From an uncultured bacterium (GTDB lineage: Bacteria > Patescibacteriota > Minisyncoccia > Phycocordibacterales > PALSA-1337), in the NCBI GenBank assembly GCA_903837075.1, contig CAILTI010000006.1, forward strand, positions 1-32,560: DNA of 32,560 nt. The letters run 5' to 3'. Positions 17,123-24,220 of the stretch are shown here, in pieces. Under the pieces are notes generated by a model. The model did no database searches. It saw only the letters and a list, made by a program, of their open reading frames with translations, and was not told where the DNA came from. Positions within the stretch are counted from its first letter, which is position 1, and each line of letters starts with the position of its first letter. The position numbers were made by a program, and so were the translations under genes.

Positions 17123-17152
17123 TTGAATAAACGGCATATTTCGTGGTATTGT
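17123..17152 (+). promoter_or_regulatory. Promoter of mraY
   Basis: TTGAAT at 17123-17128, an 18-bp spacer, and an extended minus-10 TGGTATTGT ending at 17152, 7 nt before the ATG at 17160. It restarts transcription just after the long hairpin and would give a leaderless or nearly leaderless mRNA. Confidence 0.55.
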
Positions 17153-17159
17153 ATTCTCT

Positions 17160-18287
17160 ATGATAACAATCCTGCAAGGAACAGCAGACCTAGCATATAT
17201 CATGAGTTTTGCCCTATTGGGCACGATTGTGGCCTTCCTTTGGGCACCACTACTGTCAAAGATCCTGTACAAACTGCACGTCATAAAAGGCCCAAAAATA
17301 GAGCTAAGTGCCCTTCGTTCTAACACTTACAAACACACGACACCGGTCATGGGTGGACTATTGGTCATCATAACCGTGGCAGTGATCACAATAGCCTTCA
17401 ATTGGTCTAGGAACTTCACGTGGGTACCGATAGGTGTGATGATACTATCTGCCGCATTGGGAGCTATTGATGACTTCATGAATATCTATGGCCGCGAGCG
17501 ACATTCCAGAAAACTGGACCATGTCATGCGCCTCATCAAGGTACACAAAGATTTCCGCATGCGAGCCTGGTATGTGATGACATTACCATGGACAGCATTC
17601 AAGAGAATGTCAGTCTGGTTCGGTTCGAGACCTGGAAAAGGTATATTCGTCCATGAAAAACTCATCCTCCAATTCATCGCAGGATCTCTAACTGCGTGGT
17701 GGATCTATGCCAAACTAGGTCCTGCTTGGCACTATATATATTTCCCATTTGACATCGCTCTGAATGCTGGAATATTCATCATACCGATCATCATCTTCAT
17801 CGTTATGTTCACCGCCAATGCTGTCAATATCGCTGATGGGATGGATGGTTTGGCAGGAGGAACACTCATCATCACATTTAGTGCCCTAACATTGCTATCG
17901 TGGATCAATGGCTTCGGCGAGATCGCTATACTGAATGCCACAACGATCGGAGCACTGGTAGCCTATACGTATTTCAATATTAAACCTGCCCGATTCATGA
18001 TGGGAGATGTCGGCAGTTTGGGCCTCGGAGCACTTCTCGCCGTGAATGCCATGGCCATAGGAGAGACCAGTGCACTATTTTTCCTCGGATTTATTTTTTA
18101 TATCGAGGCATTGTCTGTCGTCATCCAGGTCACCTCACGATACATATTTGGTCGCAAAGTTTTCCGCATGGCACCGATACATCACCATTTCGAATTAATA
18201 GGATGGAGTGAGGAGAAGACAGTGATGAGGTTCTGGATCATTCACTTCATCTTCGTTATTTTTGGATTCTGGTTGGCACTTCACTAA
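17160..18287 (+). CDS. mraY: Phospho-N-acetylmuramoyl-pentapeptide transferase MraY
   Basis: 375 residues with about ten membrane helices. Hallmarks are YKHTTPVMGG at 57-66, the catalytic pair in GAIDDFMN (Asp104/105), TANAVNIADGMDGLAGG at about 218-234, FMMGDVGSLGLGALL, and the C-terminal PIHHHFELIGW. MraY moves phospho-MurNAc-peptide from UDP to undecaprenyl phosphate to form lipid I. An extra basic cytosolic stretch of about 45 residues (RERHSRKLDHVMRLIKVHKD onward) after the DD motif is longer than in E. coli. It is followed, through an exact 42-bp heptamer spacer, by the ATE/Mpl-like fusion gene. Its presence shows the cell makes a peptidoglycan-type precursor. Confidence 0.96.
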   Translation: MITILQGTADLAYIMSFALLGTIVAFLWAPLLSKILYKLHVIKGPKIELSALRSNTYKHTTPVMGGLLVIITVAVITIAFNWSRNFTWVPIGVMILSAALGAIDDFMNIYGRERHSRKLDHVMRLIKVHKDFRMRAWYVMTLPWTAFKRMSVWFGSRPGKGIFVHEKLILQFIAGSLTAWWIYAKLGPAWHYIYFPFDIALNAGIFIIPIIIFIVMFTANAVNIADGMDGLAGGTLIITFSALTLLSWINGFGEIAILNATTIGALVAYTYFNIKPARFMMGDVGSLGLGALLAVNAMAIGETSALFFLGFIFYIEALSVVIQVTSRYIFGRKVFRMAPIHHHFELIGWSEEKTVMRFWIIHFIFVIFGFWLALH

Positions 18288-18329
18288 ACCCTATACCCTA
18301 TACCCTATACCCTAACCCCTAGACCCTCT
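18288..18329. repeat. Six-unit ACCCTAT heptamer array filling the mraY-to-ligase gap
   Basis: All 42 bases between the mraY stop (18285-18287) and the ATG at 18330 are six 7-bp units: three ACCCTAT, then ACCCTAA, CCCCTAG and ACCCTCT. No room remains for a Shine-Dalgarno. Confidence 0.92.
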
Positions 18330-20582
18330 ATGAACTACCTTCACTGGAATGAAACCACCATCACCGACTTCTCGGACCAGAATATTTCCGATATGTACAA
18401 CCGTGGCTATGTCTTCACTCGACTTGGCAGAGGCATGATGCAACAGACGCGCTCGGTACGTATCGATCTGTCCAAATATTCACCGACTAGTGAAAATAGA
18501 CGCATATTGAAGAAAACAGACGGTATCACATTGGATACAGCGAGTCTGCCGATCACGAACTATGACTTCAAGATCGGTAAAATAGCCAAAGACTTCTATG
18601 AGGCCAAGTTCGGTCCAGGTATCATGAGCGCCCAGAAAATTAAGGAGATGCTAACTCAAGGCGAAAAAAGTAATTTCAATACTTTGTTTGAATACACTAT
18701 ACTCACTGACCCGACGAAGCCACCGCAAAATCCGGACATCTCTCCCATCGCCTACACTATCGCTTACGAGAATACCTCTTTACTACATTACTCATACCCT
18801 TTTTATGATCTCAACACAACTGAGAAAGATACCGGCCTCGGGATGATGATACGCGCTATCGAATATGCCAAAGCTGCTGGTCTGAAATATGTATATCTCG
18901 GCTCCCTCCAGCGTCCTAGCGACACATACAAACTGCAATTCGAAGGTTTGGAATGGTTCGACGGCACTACTTGGCAAACGGATCTCAAAAAAGTCAAAGC
19001 AGTACTCGGAGAAAAACAACTACCATCACTCAACATGACAAATCTGCCAAAAAAGATCCACGTTATCGGTATCTGTGGTGTGGCTATGAGCGCCATTGCC
19101 ATCGCTTTCAGAGAAAGAGGGGTAGAAGTTACCGGTAGTGACAAGGGATTCTATCCTCCCGTCTCAACAGAATTGGAAAAGCACAACATCTATTTCTATG
19201 CTGGCTGGCATCCAGAAAAGATGATGGAAGGTGGCGCACCAGACGCGATAATGATCGGCGCCGCTTCAGGTAGTCACAATCCAGAAACCATTTATGCCAA
19301 GGAGCATGATATCCCGATGTACTCATTTCCGGAGATGTTAGGTAAATATTTTGTCAGGGAAAATTCTATCGTCTGCTCTGGTACCTGGGGAAAAACTTCA
19401 TCTTCTGCCCTGTTGTCTTTCATACTAGAGCACGCAAAAAAAGATCCTTCGTATATGTTCGGTGGCGTCTCCCTATCCCACGGATCATCAGCCAAATTGA
19501 CAGACTCAACATGGAGTGTTTTCGAGGGCGACGAATACAAGAGTTCCCCAACAGACCTTCGAGCAAAATTTTTTCATTACAAACCGACCCATCTATTATT
19601 GACAGCAGTTTCTTGGGATCACGCAGATCTGTATACGACAGAAGACAGCTATTTCGAGGCGTTCAGAAAGTTGCTATCGGGAATGCCACATGATGGCCTA
19701 TTGGTCATGAGGGCCAACCAGCCCGGCATCGACAGGATCAGGAGTTCATTCGATGGGCGTGTTGTTAGTTATGGTTCTGCGATGCCTGGTAAATTTGACG
19801 AAAATGTAGTCAAACTTCATGACCATGCAAAATCGGATTCCCCGCAAATTTCACAGAATACGATAGCCCCAGACTACACATACTCTGATATTCACCAATC
19901 CAGATCTGGCATAGACTTCGCCATTTCACATAAAGGACAGATATTTCACATCCATTCCCCACTTCTCGGCGATTTTCAAGCGGAAAACATCACCGGCTGC
20001 TTCGCCTTGGCAAGTACTATGGGCATTGACGGAGCAGAGATCATCGAGGCTATTTCACTATTCAATGGATTGAAGAGAAGGATGGAAAAGCGTTTTGATG
20101 GCACGACCCCGGGAGGCGGAAAGACTATTTCGAATGGTATCACTGTGATCGACGATATCGCCCATTCACCAGAAAAGGCGTCATCCGTTCTGAAGACCTT
20201 GAAAGATATTTATGGTGGCAAAAATGGAGGACGGGTCTTTGCCATTTTCGAACCAAATATTGGAGGCCGCGAACGCCAGTCAGCCGACAAATATGATGGC
20301 GCATTCGTCGACGCCGACACAGTGATCATCCCGAAACTCACAAAGTTGAAGATCGCAGCCGAGTCATCAAAGACTCCCGACTCGACGGAGTCATCGCCGA
20401 TGGAAGGCGACGAATTGGCCGATAGGATCATGAGAACTCACAAATCAACCCTATTCATCGATGATGACAAGGCCTTAGTTGACTATCTATTAGCCAATAC
20501 AAAAAGCGGCGACGTGATCGCCTTCCTAGGTTCACATGGATTCAGGGGCATGATAGAAGCTGCAGGAAAAATGTTCAATTAG
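18330..20582 (+). CDS. Fusion of ATE/Bpt-like aminoacyl-transferase domain with Mpl/MurC-like Mur ligase
   Basis: 750 residues. Residues 1-230 resemble the C-terminal (GNAT-fold) domain of arginyl/leucyl-tRNA-protein transferases: GYVFTRLGRGMMQQTRSVRI at 26-45, then SPTSENRRILKKT, YSYPFYDL at 154-161, GLGMMIRAIEYAKAAGLKYV and FEGLEWFDGTTW. Residues 240-750 are a Mur ligase closest in style to Mpl/MurC: KKIHVIGICGVAMSAIAIAF, GSDKGFYPPVSTELEKHNI, P-loop SGTWGKTSS at 350-358, FEGDEYKSS, SWDHADLY, GLKRRMEKRF and FAIFEPN. Mpl attaches a recycled peptide to UDP-MurNAc; MurC adds the first alanine. The fused domain could add an amino acid from aminoacyl-tRNA to the peptide, as FemX-type enzymes do. 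The ligase call is strong, the transferase call good, the joint role inferred. Confidence 0.85.
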   Translation: MNYLHWNETTITDFSDQNISDMYNRGYVFTRLGRGMMQQTRSVRIDLSKYSPTSENRRILKKTDGITLDTASLPITNYDFKIGKIAKDFYEAKFGPGIMSAQKIKEMLTQGEKSNFNTLFEYTILTDPTKPPQNPDISPIAYTIAYENTSLLHYSYPFYDLNTTEKDTGLGMMIRAIEYAKAAGLKYVYLGSLQRPSDTYKLQFEGLEWFDGTTWQTDLKKVKAVLGEKQLPSLNMTNLPKKIHVIGICGVAMSAIAIAFRERGVEVTGSDKGFYPPVSTELEKHNIYFYAGWHPEKMMEGGAPDAIMIGAASGSHNPETIYAKEHDIPMYSFPEMLGKYFVRENSIVCSGTWGKTSSSALLSFILEHAKKDPSYMFGGVSLSHGSSAKLTDSTWSVFEGDEYKSSPTDLRAKFFHYKPTHLLLTAVSWDHADLYTTEDSYFEAFRKLLSGMPHDGLLVMRANQPGIDRIRSSFDGRVVSYGSAMPGKFDENVVKLHDHAKSDSPQISQNTIAPDYTYSDIHQSRSGIDFAISHKGQIFHIHSPLLGDFQAENITGCFALASTMGIDGAEIIEAISLFNGLKRRMEKRFDGTTPGGGKTISNGITVIDDIAHSPEKASSVLKTLKDIYGGKNGGRVFAIFEPNIGGRERQSADKYDGAFVDADTVIIPKLTKLKIAAESSKTPDSTESSPMEGDELADRIMRTHKSTLFIDDDKALVDYLLANTKSGDVIAFLGSHGFRGMIEAAGKMFN

Positions 20583-20602
20583 TCATTCACTGAACATTCT
20601 CT

Positions 20603-20776
20603 CTACTTTCCTTCATCTACAATGTCAGTCTTGACATTGCCACTAGATTCGATCTCCTTTACGAGCAAGGTCATGCCACAATGATCGCACTCGACAACCA
20701 TGCCTGGCGTCAGATTCGGATATCGTGAAAGGTTAACCGTGTTTTTACATTCAGGGCAAACTAGTAGAGTATTCAT
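20603..20776 (-). CDS. LysW-like small zinc-ribbon protein (carrier-protein homologue)
   Basis: 57 residues from the ATG at 20776; a start at 20800 is possible, but an A/T-rich minus-10-like element (TATAAA, 20780-20785) covers that stretch. Two CxxC pairs, VCPEC (Cys7/10) and VECDHC (Cys30/33), form a zinc ribbon. The intervening LTPGMVVEC matches the strand pattern of LysW/ArgW amino-group carrier proteins, and an acidic tail follows. True LysW ends in EDWGE, whose last Glu carries the cargo; this protein ends in VDEGK, so the standard attachment residue is absent. It lies between the Mur-ligase fusion (convergent) and a PLP enzyme (divergent). It may be a carrier with altered chemistry or just a zinc-ribbon protein. 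Confidence 0.65.
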   Translation of the reverse strand: MNTLLVCPECKNTVNLSRYPNLTPGMVVECDHCGMTLLVKEIESSGNVKTDIVDEGK

Positions 20777-20867
20777 AGCTTTATAATTTTGTTGAAACAT
20801 TATTTTTTAAAACGCCACAGGTGCGTTCTTTCAATATTAGTCGAAAAAGTGTAGGATTACAAGCAAC

Positions 20868-21746
20868 ATGACACCATTAGAAAAATATCCTGAACTAGCA
20901 AAAGCACTCGGACTACGCGAGCTCTATTTCAAGCGTGAAGACTTGCACCCATACGGCTCACACAAGGGTCGTTCTATTCCGGCGATGATCGACCACTACA
21001 TGGAACAAGGTTCAGAGGAATTCGTCATCTCCTCATCAGGCAATGCGGCTCTAGCTGCCGCTCTGTATATAGAGAAGATCAACTCTGATCCTTCTCGAAT
21101 ATCCAGTCCCATGACCCTAGACATCTTTGTTGGCAACCACATAGCGCCACATAAACTGGAGAAATTGAATGCTTTGGAAGACGATAATATCAGCGTCCTC
21201 ATCAAGGAGCGACCTCTCCAATCCGCCACCCTAGCTAGTCAGGTAGGGGCCGTTAGTTTACGCCAATCGACAGATGACACCGCCCTACTCGGTTATGGGG
21301 CTCTAGCGCGAGAATTGGGCTCTACAAAGGGTATTGGGGCTATATTTATGGGCACATCTTCTGGTACCACTGCACAGGCCCTAGCCATGTATTTTACCAA
21401 TGAAAACCAGCCAGTTCAGATCCACATCGTGCAAACCTCTTCATGTCACCCTATTGCTGACGGTATCGAAACTTTCGATGGTGAAAATATTGATTCTATA
21501 GCAGATGCTATCGTTGACAGAACTGCGATGCGCAAATCTGCCCTGATTCCACTCATCAAGAAAACTGCAGGTCACTCTTGGGTAGCGTCGAATGTCGAGA
21601 TCATCGCCGCACGTGATATAGTACGAAAACATACCGGCCTAGAGATATCTACAAATAGTGCTTTGTCGGTGGTTGGTGCAATGCAGTCAGCATATAGAGG
21701 TTGGGAGATCAACGGCGCAGTGGTTTGTATGATCTGTGGAGAATAG
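20868..21746 (+). CDS. PLP-dependent fold-type II enzyme (threonine synthase/TrpB-like)
   Basis: 292 residues, shorter than threonine synthase. KREDLHPYGSHKGR at 22-35 holds the likely Schiff-base lysine (Lys33), ISSSGNAALAAAL at 54-66 is the substrate loop, and IFMGTSSGTTAQAL is the phosphate-binding glycine loop. This places it in the fold-type II group with threonine synthase, cysteate synthase, diaminopropionate lyase and serine/threonine dehydratase. The exact reaction cannot be assigned. A TAGGAT box at 20852-20857 lies 10 nt upstream of the ATG. Its position beside the LysW-like gene and Mur ligases makes a role in supplying an unusual amino acid for wall peptides conceivable. Confidence 0.8.
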   Translation: MTPLEKYPELAKALGLRELYFKREDLHPYGSHKGRSIPAMIDHYMEQGSEEFVISSSGNAALAAALYIEKINSDPSRISSPMTLDIFVGNHIAPHKLEKLNALEDDNISVLIKERPLQSATLASQVGAVSLRQSTDDTALLGYGALARELGSTKGIGAIFMGTSSGTTAQALAMYFTNENQPVQIHIVQTSSCHPIADGIETFDGENIDSIADAIVDRTAMRKSALIPLIKKTAGHSWVASNVEIIAARDIVRKHTGLEISTNSALSVVGAMQSAYRGWEINGAVVCMICGE

Positions 21747-21753
21747 AATAGAG

Positions 21754-21810
21754 AATGTTCAATGTTCAATGTTCAATGTTCAATGAATGTTCAATATTCA
21801 ATATTCAATG
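21754..21810. repeat. AATGTTC heptamer array, left flank of the four-helix-bundle gene
   Basis: Four AATGTTC units (21754-21781), a partial unit, then AATGTTC, AATATTC, AATATTC up to 21806. Bases 21786-21810 (25 bp) recur as a perfect inverted copy at 22323-22347. Further diverged units run on to about 21866. Confidence 0.9.
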
Positions 21811-21870
21811 ACGCAATGTTCAGTGAATGACTAATTGAATATTCGTTGCGTTATTGAACATTGGTCATTT

Positions 21871-22236
21871 TCACTGTCCTCGCGCTTTTACAGTATCTAT
21901 TGACTTTGAAAAAATCAAAACCAATTCTCCTGCTTCAGACCACGAGCCGATCATTGTCGCACGACTTTCTGGATTGGCCTTAGCAAGCAATCTTATCCAA
22001 TGTTGCGATTCTTTTGCCTCCTTTTTTGAAATGCTCAATTTATGAATAAAATCTTTTTTACTTTCCGCCTCTGCCGCCTCGCAATAATTCGCTCCAACAG
22101 AACCAGCAGATCTTACTAATTGTTCAATAATTTTTCGATTGACTGAATCCGTGCCTATTTTCTTTACTTGTACAATAATATTTTCAGCGAATCTAGCCGT
22201 TCTCTCGACCAGGTCAAAATTTCTATGTATTTTCAT
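21871..22236 (-). CDS. Four-helix-bundle protein (S23/IVP, Avd-like family)
   Basis: 121 residues, the usual length. The family core is clear: IIEQLVRSAGSVGANYCEA, then SKKDFIHKLSISKKEAKESQ and HWIRLLAKAN. Related proteins are encoded in 23S rRNA intervening sequences and next to diversity-generating retroelements, where Avd binds reverse transcriptase and RNA. Many stand-alone copies have no known role. No rRNA or reverse transcriptase lies in the window. The gene sits alone on the minus strand between two heptamer arrays that are inverted copies of each other, with PLP-enzyme and MurD-like genes outside. That arrangement looks like a small insertion cassette. Confidence 0.9.
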   Translation of the reverse strand: MKIHRNFDLVERTARFAENIIVQVKKIGTDSVNRKIIEQLVRSAGSVGANYCEAAEAESKKDFIHKLSISKKEAKESQHWIRLLAKANPESRATMIGSWSEAGELVLIFSKSIDTVKARGQ

Positions 22237-22309
22237 AGATTATTATGTTAGTGAGTAATATCAACCACACCGAACAATGCTCCATTGAACATTTAGTTAT
22301 TAGTTGTCG

Positions 22310-22347
22310 AATATTCAATGAACATTGAATATTGAATATTGAACATT
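22310..22347. repeat. Inverted heptamer array, right flank of the four-helix-bundle gene
   Basis: GAATATT/GAACATT-type units in reverse orientation to the 21754 array. Bases 22323-22347 are the exact reverse complement of 21786-21810. The array ends 2 bp before the MurD-like stop codon (22350-22352). A looser copy lies at 22274-22292. Confidence 0.88.
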
Positions 22348-22349
22348 TT

Positions 22350-23669
22350 TTATAGACTTCTAACCGCTCTCACGAATCTCTCTCCTCTCTCCTTGCGTGA
22401 GCCATCAGAGCCATATGCCTCAAAACCTGGACTAAAGAGAACACGATCACCTTTTCTAGAATTTTCCATAGCCAATCGAGCCGCCTCTTCTATAGATGGA
22501 GCTGAAATGATATTTACGTCCTGTATTTCCCGTAGGAATGCCCTCTCACGCATCGTGCCGCTCCCAGGAACCAGGACTACGGCATGCGCATATTGCGGAA
22601 GCTTAGCAAATAATTTCGTGTAATCACTACCATTGTCTGCACCCCCCAATACGAGCACTACATTCTTATTTATCGACAGAGATTCGAGAGCCAATTCCGT
22701 AGAACGAGAAACGACTGAGGCTGTATCATTATAGAATTCTACATTCCTCAACTTCTTGATCAATTCCATGCGACCCTTTAGCGGCTTCCAAACCTTCATC
22801 AACCTCTCAGCTACATCGTCGTCGACTTTAAATAGCTTCGCTGCTTGGAGTGCGAGCGACGCATTTTCCTTGTCCTGAGGGCCACGCCCGACGAATTCCC
22901 AGGCATCTGGAATGATCCCGGTCTTGGTTCGAAGCATTTTGGCCTTTGGCTGTATCTTCAATGCATGAATGAGATCGACTACAGTATCATTGCCCACGAT
23001 AAAATTGTTATACGTCTGATATTCCAGCAATTCGAAGGCTGCATTTGAGTATGTACCCTTACTCGGTAAAGTCGTAAAGATGGCGACATGTGGACTCATG
23101 CGCGCAGCATGCAATTCTATAGCCATCGACTCCGTGACTCTCATGAGCACGATATCTCCACTCTTGATCTTTTTGAGATGAGAGATCGTGCCATTATCTG
23201 ATTCTGGGTCGATACAGTAAAGTTTCTGATCACCAAAATCAGCACATGCGCTCTCGAGCATCGGTGCGAGCATGGACACGACAGTAGATTTGCCACACAT
23301 TCCCATAACACCAACAACACTGACCGGAGGGGCCTGCTTGAAGAATACTGTTTCTGGATATTCGATCGGGATATTATTGGCTTTGACTTCTTTCAAGAAT
23401 GACGAATCGCGAGGATACTCGTGCGACAAGATCACCATATCCATGTCGAGTAGATCATCGACAGGAACTGGCCCACAGACATAATTGGCTAGACCGATAG
23501 ATCGGAGAAAGACAAGGTAGTTCTTCAGTCTCGCTTCACTTCGTAGATCATATATAGCAACTAGTGCACCGGCCTTGATGAGATATTTCACATCCTCCAT
23601 CATTTCTCCATGCAAACCGAGTCCGATGACGGCTACCATCTTACCTTTAAAATAATCTCTAGATGCCAT
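22350..23669 (-). CDS. Divergent MurD-like Mur ligase
   Basis: 439 residues, normal MurD length. The N-terminal Rossmann domain starts KMVAVIGLGLHGE. The ATP loop is GVMGMCGKST at 120-129, unusual against the family's GTNGKS/T. Later motifs fit MurD: KENASLALQAAKLF, KPLKGRMELI with VEFYNDTASVVSRST, VVLVLGGADNGSDYTKL, and the C-terminal SPGFEAYGS-x-ERGERF. MurD adds D-glutamate to UDP-MurNAc-L-Ala. The central segment (RVTESMAIELHAARMSPHVAIFTT) keeps the strand pattern but not the usual SSFQL. It is probably the D-Glu step, possibly with altered specificity. It lies on the opposite strand to the mraY genes. Confidence 0.82.
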   Translation of the reverse strand: MASRDYFKGKMVAVIGLGLHGEMMEDVKYLIKAGALVAIYDLRSEARLKNYLVFLRSIGLANYVCGPVPVDDLLDMDMVILSHEYPRDSSFLKEVKANNIPIEYPETVFFKQAPPVSVVGVMGMCGKSTVVSMLAPMLESACADFGDQKLYCIDPESDNGTISHLKKIKSGDIVLMRVTESMAIELHAARMSPHVAIFTTLPSKGTYSNAAFELLEYQTYNNFIVGNDTVVDLIHALKIQPKAKMLRTKTGIIPDAWEFVGRGPQDKENASLALQAAKLFKVDDDVAERLMKVWKPLKGRMELIKKLRNVEFYNDTASVVSRSTELALESLSINKNVVLVLGGADNGSDYTKLFAKLPQYAHAVVLVPGSGTMRERAFLREIQDVNIISAPSIEEAARLAMENSRKGDRVLFSPGFEAYGSDGSRKERGERFVRAVRSL

Positions 23670-23710
23670 GATGCATACAGTCTACAACAAAGTCACTGAA
23701 GTCGGAAGGA

Positions 23711-24100
23711 CTACTTCCATATCCACTTCTTTACCCTGACCATCTCCTGTAACATTGCCTGGAGCTTTATGCTGTCATCGCTAGATATATTGGAATCAAC
23801 TAGGAAGTGCGACAATTTCTTTATGAATACTCCATACAGATCGATGAAATATTCCTGCAATATTTTGTATTGTGTATCACTGAGCTGTCCACCGACCCGC
23901 AGCTTCTCACCCTGCACACTTGTTTGATCATTGTTCGTTGAACATTGAACATTCTTTTTCCCTTCCTTCATCCTCCCCTTCGACGCCGGCCCATCTAATA
24001 TCCTCAATATCTCGAGTGGCCTCTTTACTCCTTCATATAACAATGAATCATGGTTCAATACACCCTCCAGTGAAGGTGACGCTATTTGGTAATCTCGCAT
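23711..24100 (-). CDS. Hypothetical protein with repeat-encoded insert
   Basis: 129 residues from the ATG at 24100; an extended start at 24127 would run through a repeat tract and is less likely. I do not recognise a family. The first part (SLEGVLNHDSLLYEGVKRPL) and the C-terminal half (LSDTQYKILQEYFIDLYGVFIKKLSHFLV and LQAMLQEMVRVKKWIWK) are helical, without signal peptide or membrane segment. In between, the low-complexity NVQCSTNNDQTS segment is encoded by four degenerate TTGAACA-type 7-bp units (23924-23951). It seems to be a linker created by repeat insertion. The gene lies between MurD-like and RadC genes on the same strand. Confidence 0.6.
   Translation of the reverse strand: MRDYQIASPSLEGVLNHDSLLYEGVKRPLEILRILDGPASKGRMKEGKKNVQCSTNNDQTSVQGEKLRVGGQLSDTQYKILQEYFIDLYGVFIKKLSHFLVDSNISSDDSIKLQAMLQEMVRVKKWIWK
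23924..23951. repeat. Four-unit TTGAACA heptamer array inside a coding region
   Basis: TTGATCA, TTGTTCG, TTGAACA, TTGAACA in exact 7-bp register. It is the reverse complement of the AATGTTC-type unit found at 21754 and lies in the hypothetical gene 23711-24100. Confidence 0.8.
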
Positions 24101-24110
24101 ATAGATAATG

Positions 24111-24220
24111 CAAAAATGAAAATTCAAAAATGAGAATTGCGAGTAATGATCTGAAATGCCTTTACTATTTACATTTCAAATCATCACCTTGGTTTTTGAT
24201 ATTTGCATTTTTAATTCTGA
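24111..24220. repeat. CAAAAAT/GAAAATT heptamer tract forming a partial palindrome
   Basis: Units CAAAAAT, GAAAATT, CAAAAAT, GAGAATT run from 24111 to 24138. Their rough inverted counterparts TTTTTGA, TATTTGC, ATTTTTA, ATTCTGA run from 24193 to 24220. Around the centre, GAAATG (24154-24159) and CATTTC (24173-24178) are inverted. The right arm reaches into the last codons of radC. It fills the gap between radC and the hypothetical gene. Confidence 0.7.

Noticed and set aside
18288-18329. Telomere repeat of a eukaryote or linear replicon
   Set aside because: Only six degenerate units lie between two bacterial genes; the similarity to TTTAGGG-type telomeres is superficial.
20603-20800. 65-residue version of the LysW-like protein starting at 20800
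   Set aside because: The extra residues MFQQNYKA are outside the family alignment and coincide with a promoter-like A/T stretch.
21754-22347. CRISPR array
   Set aside because: The units are 7 bp in direct succession without unique spacers, and no cas genes are present.
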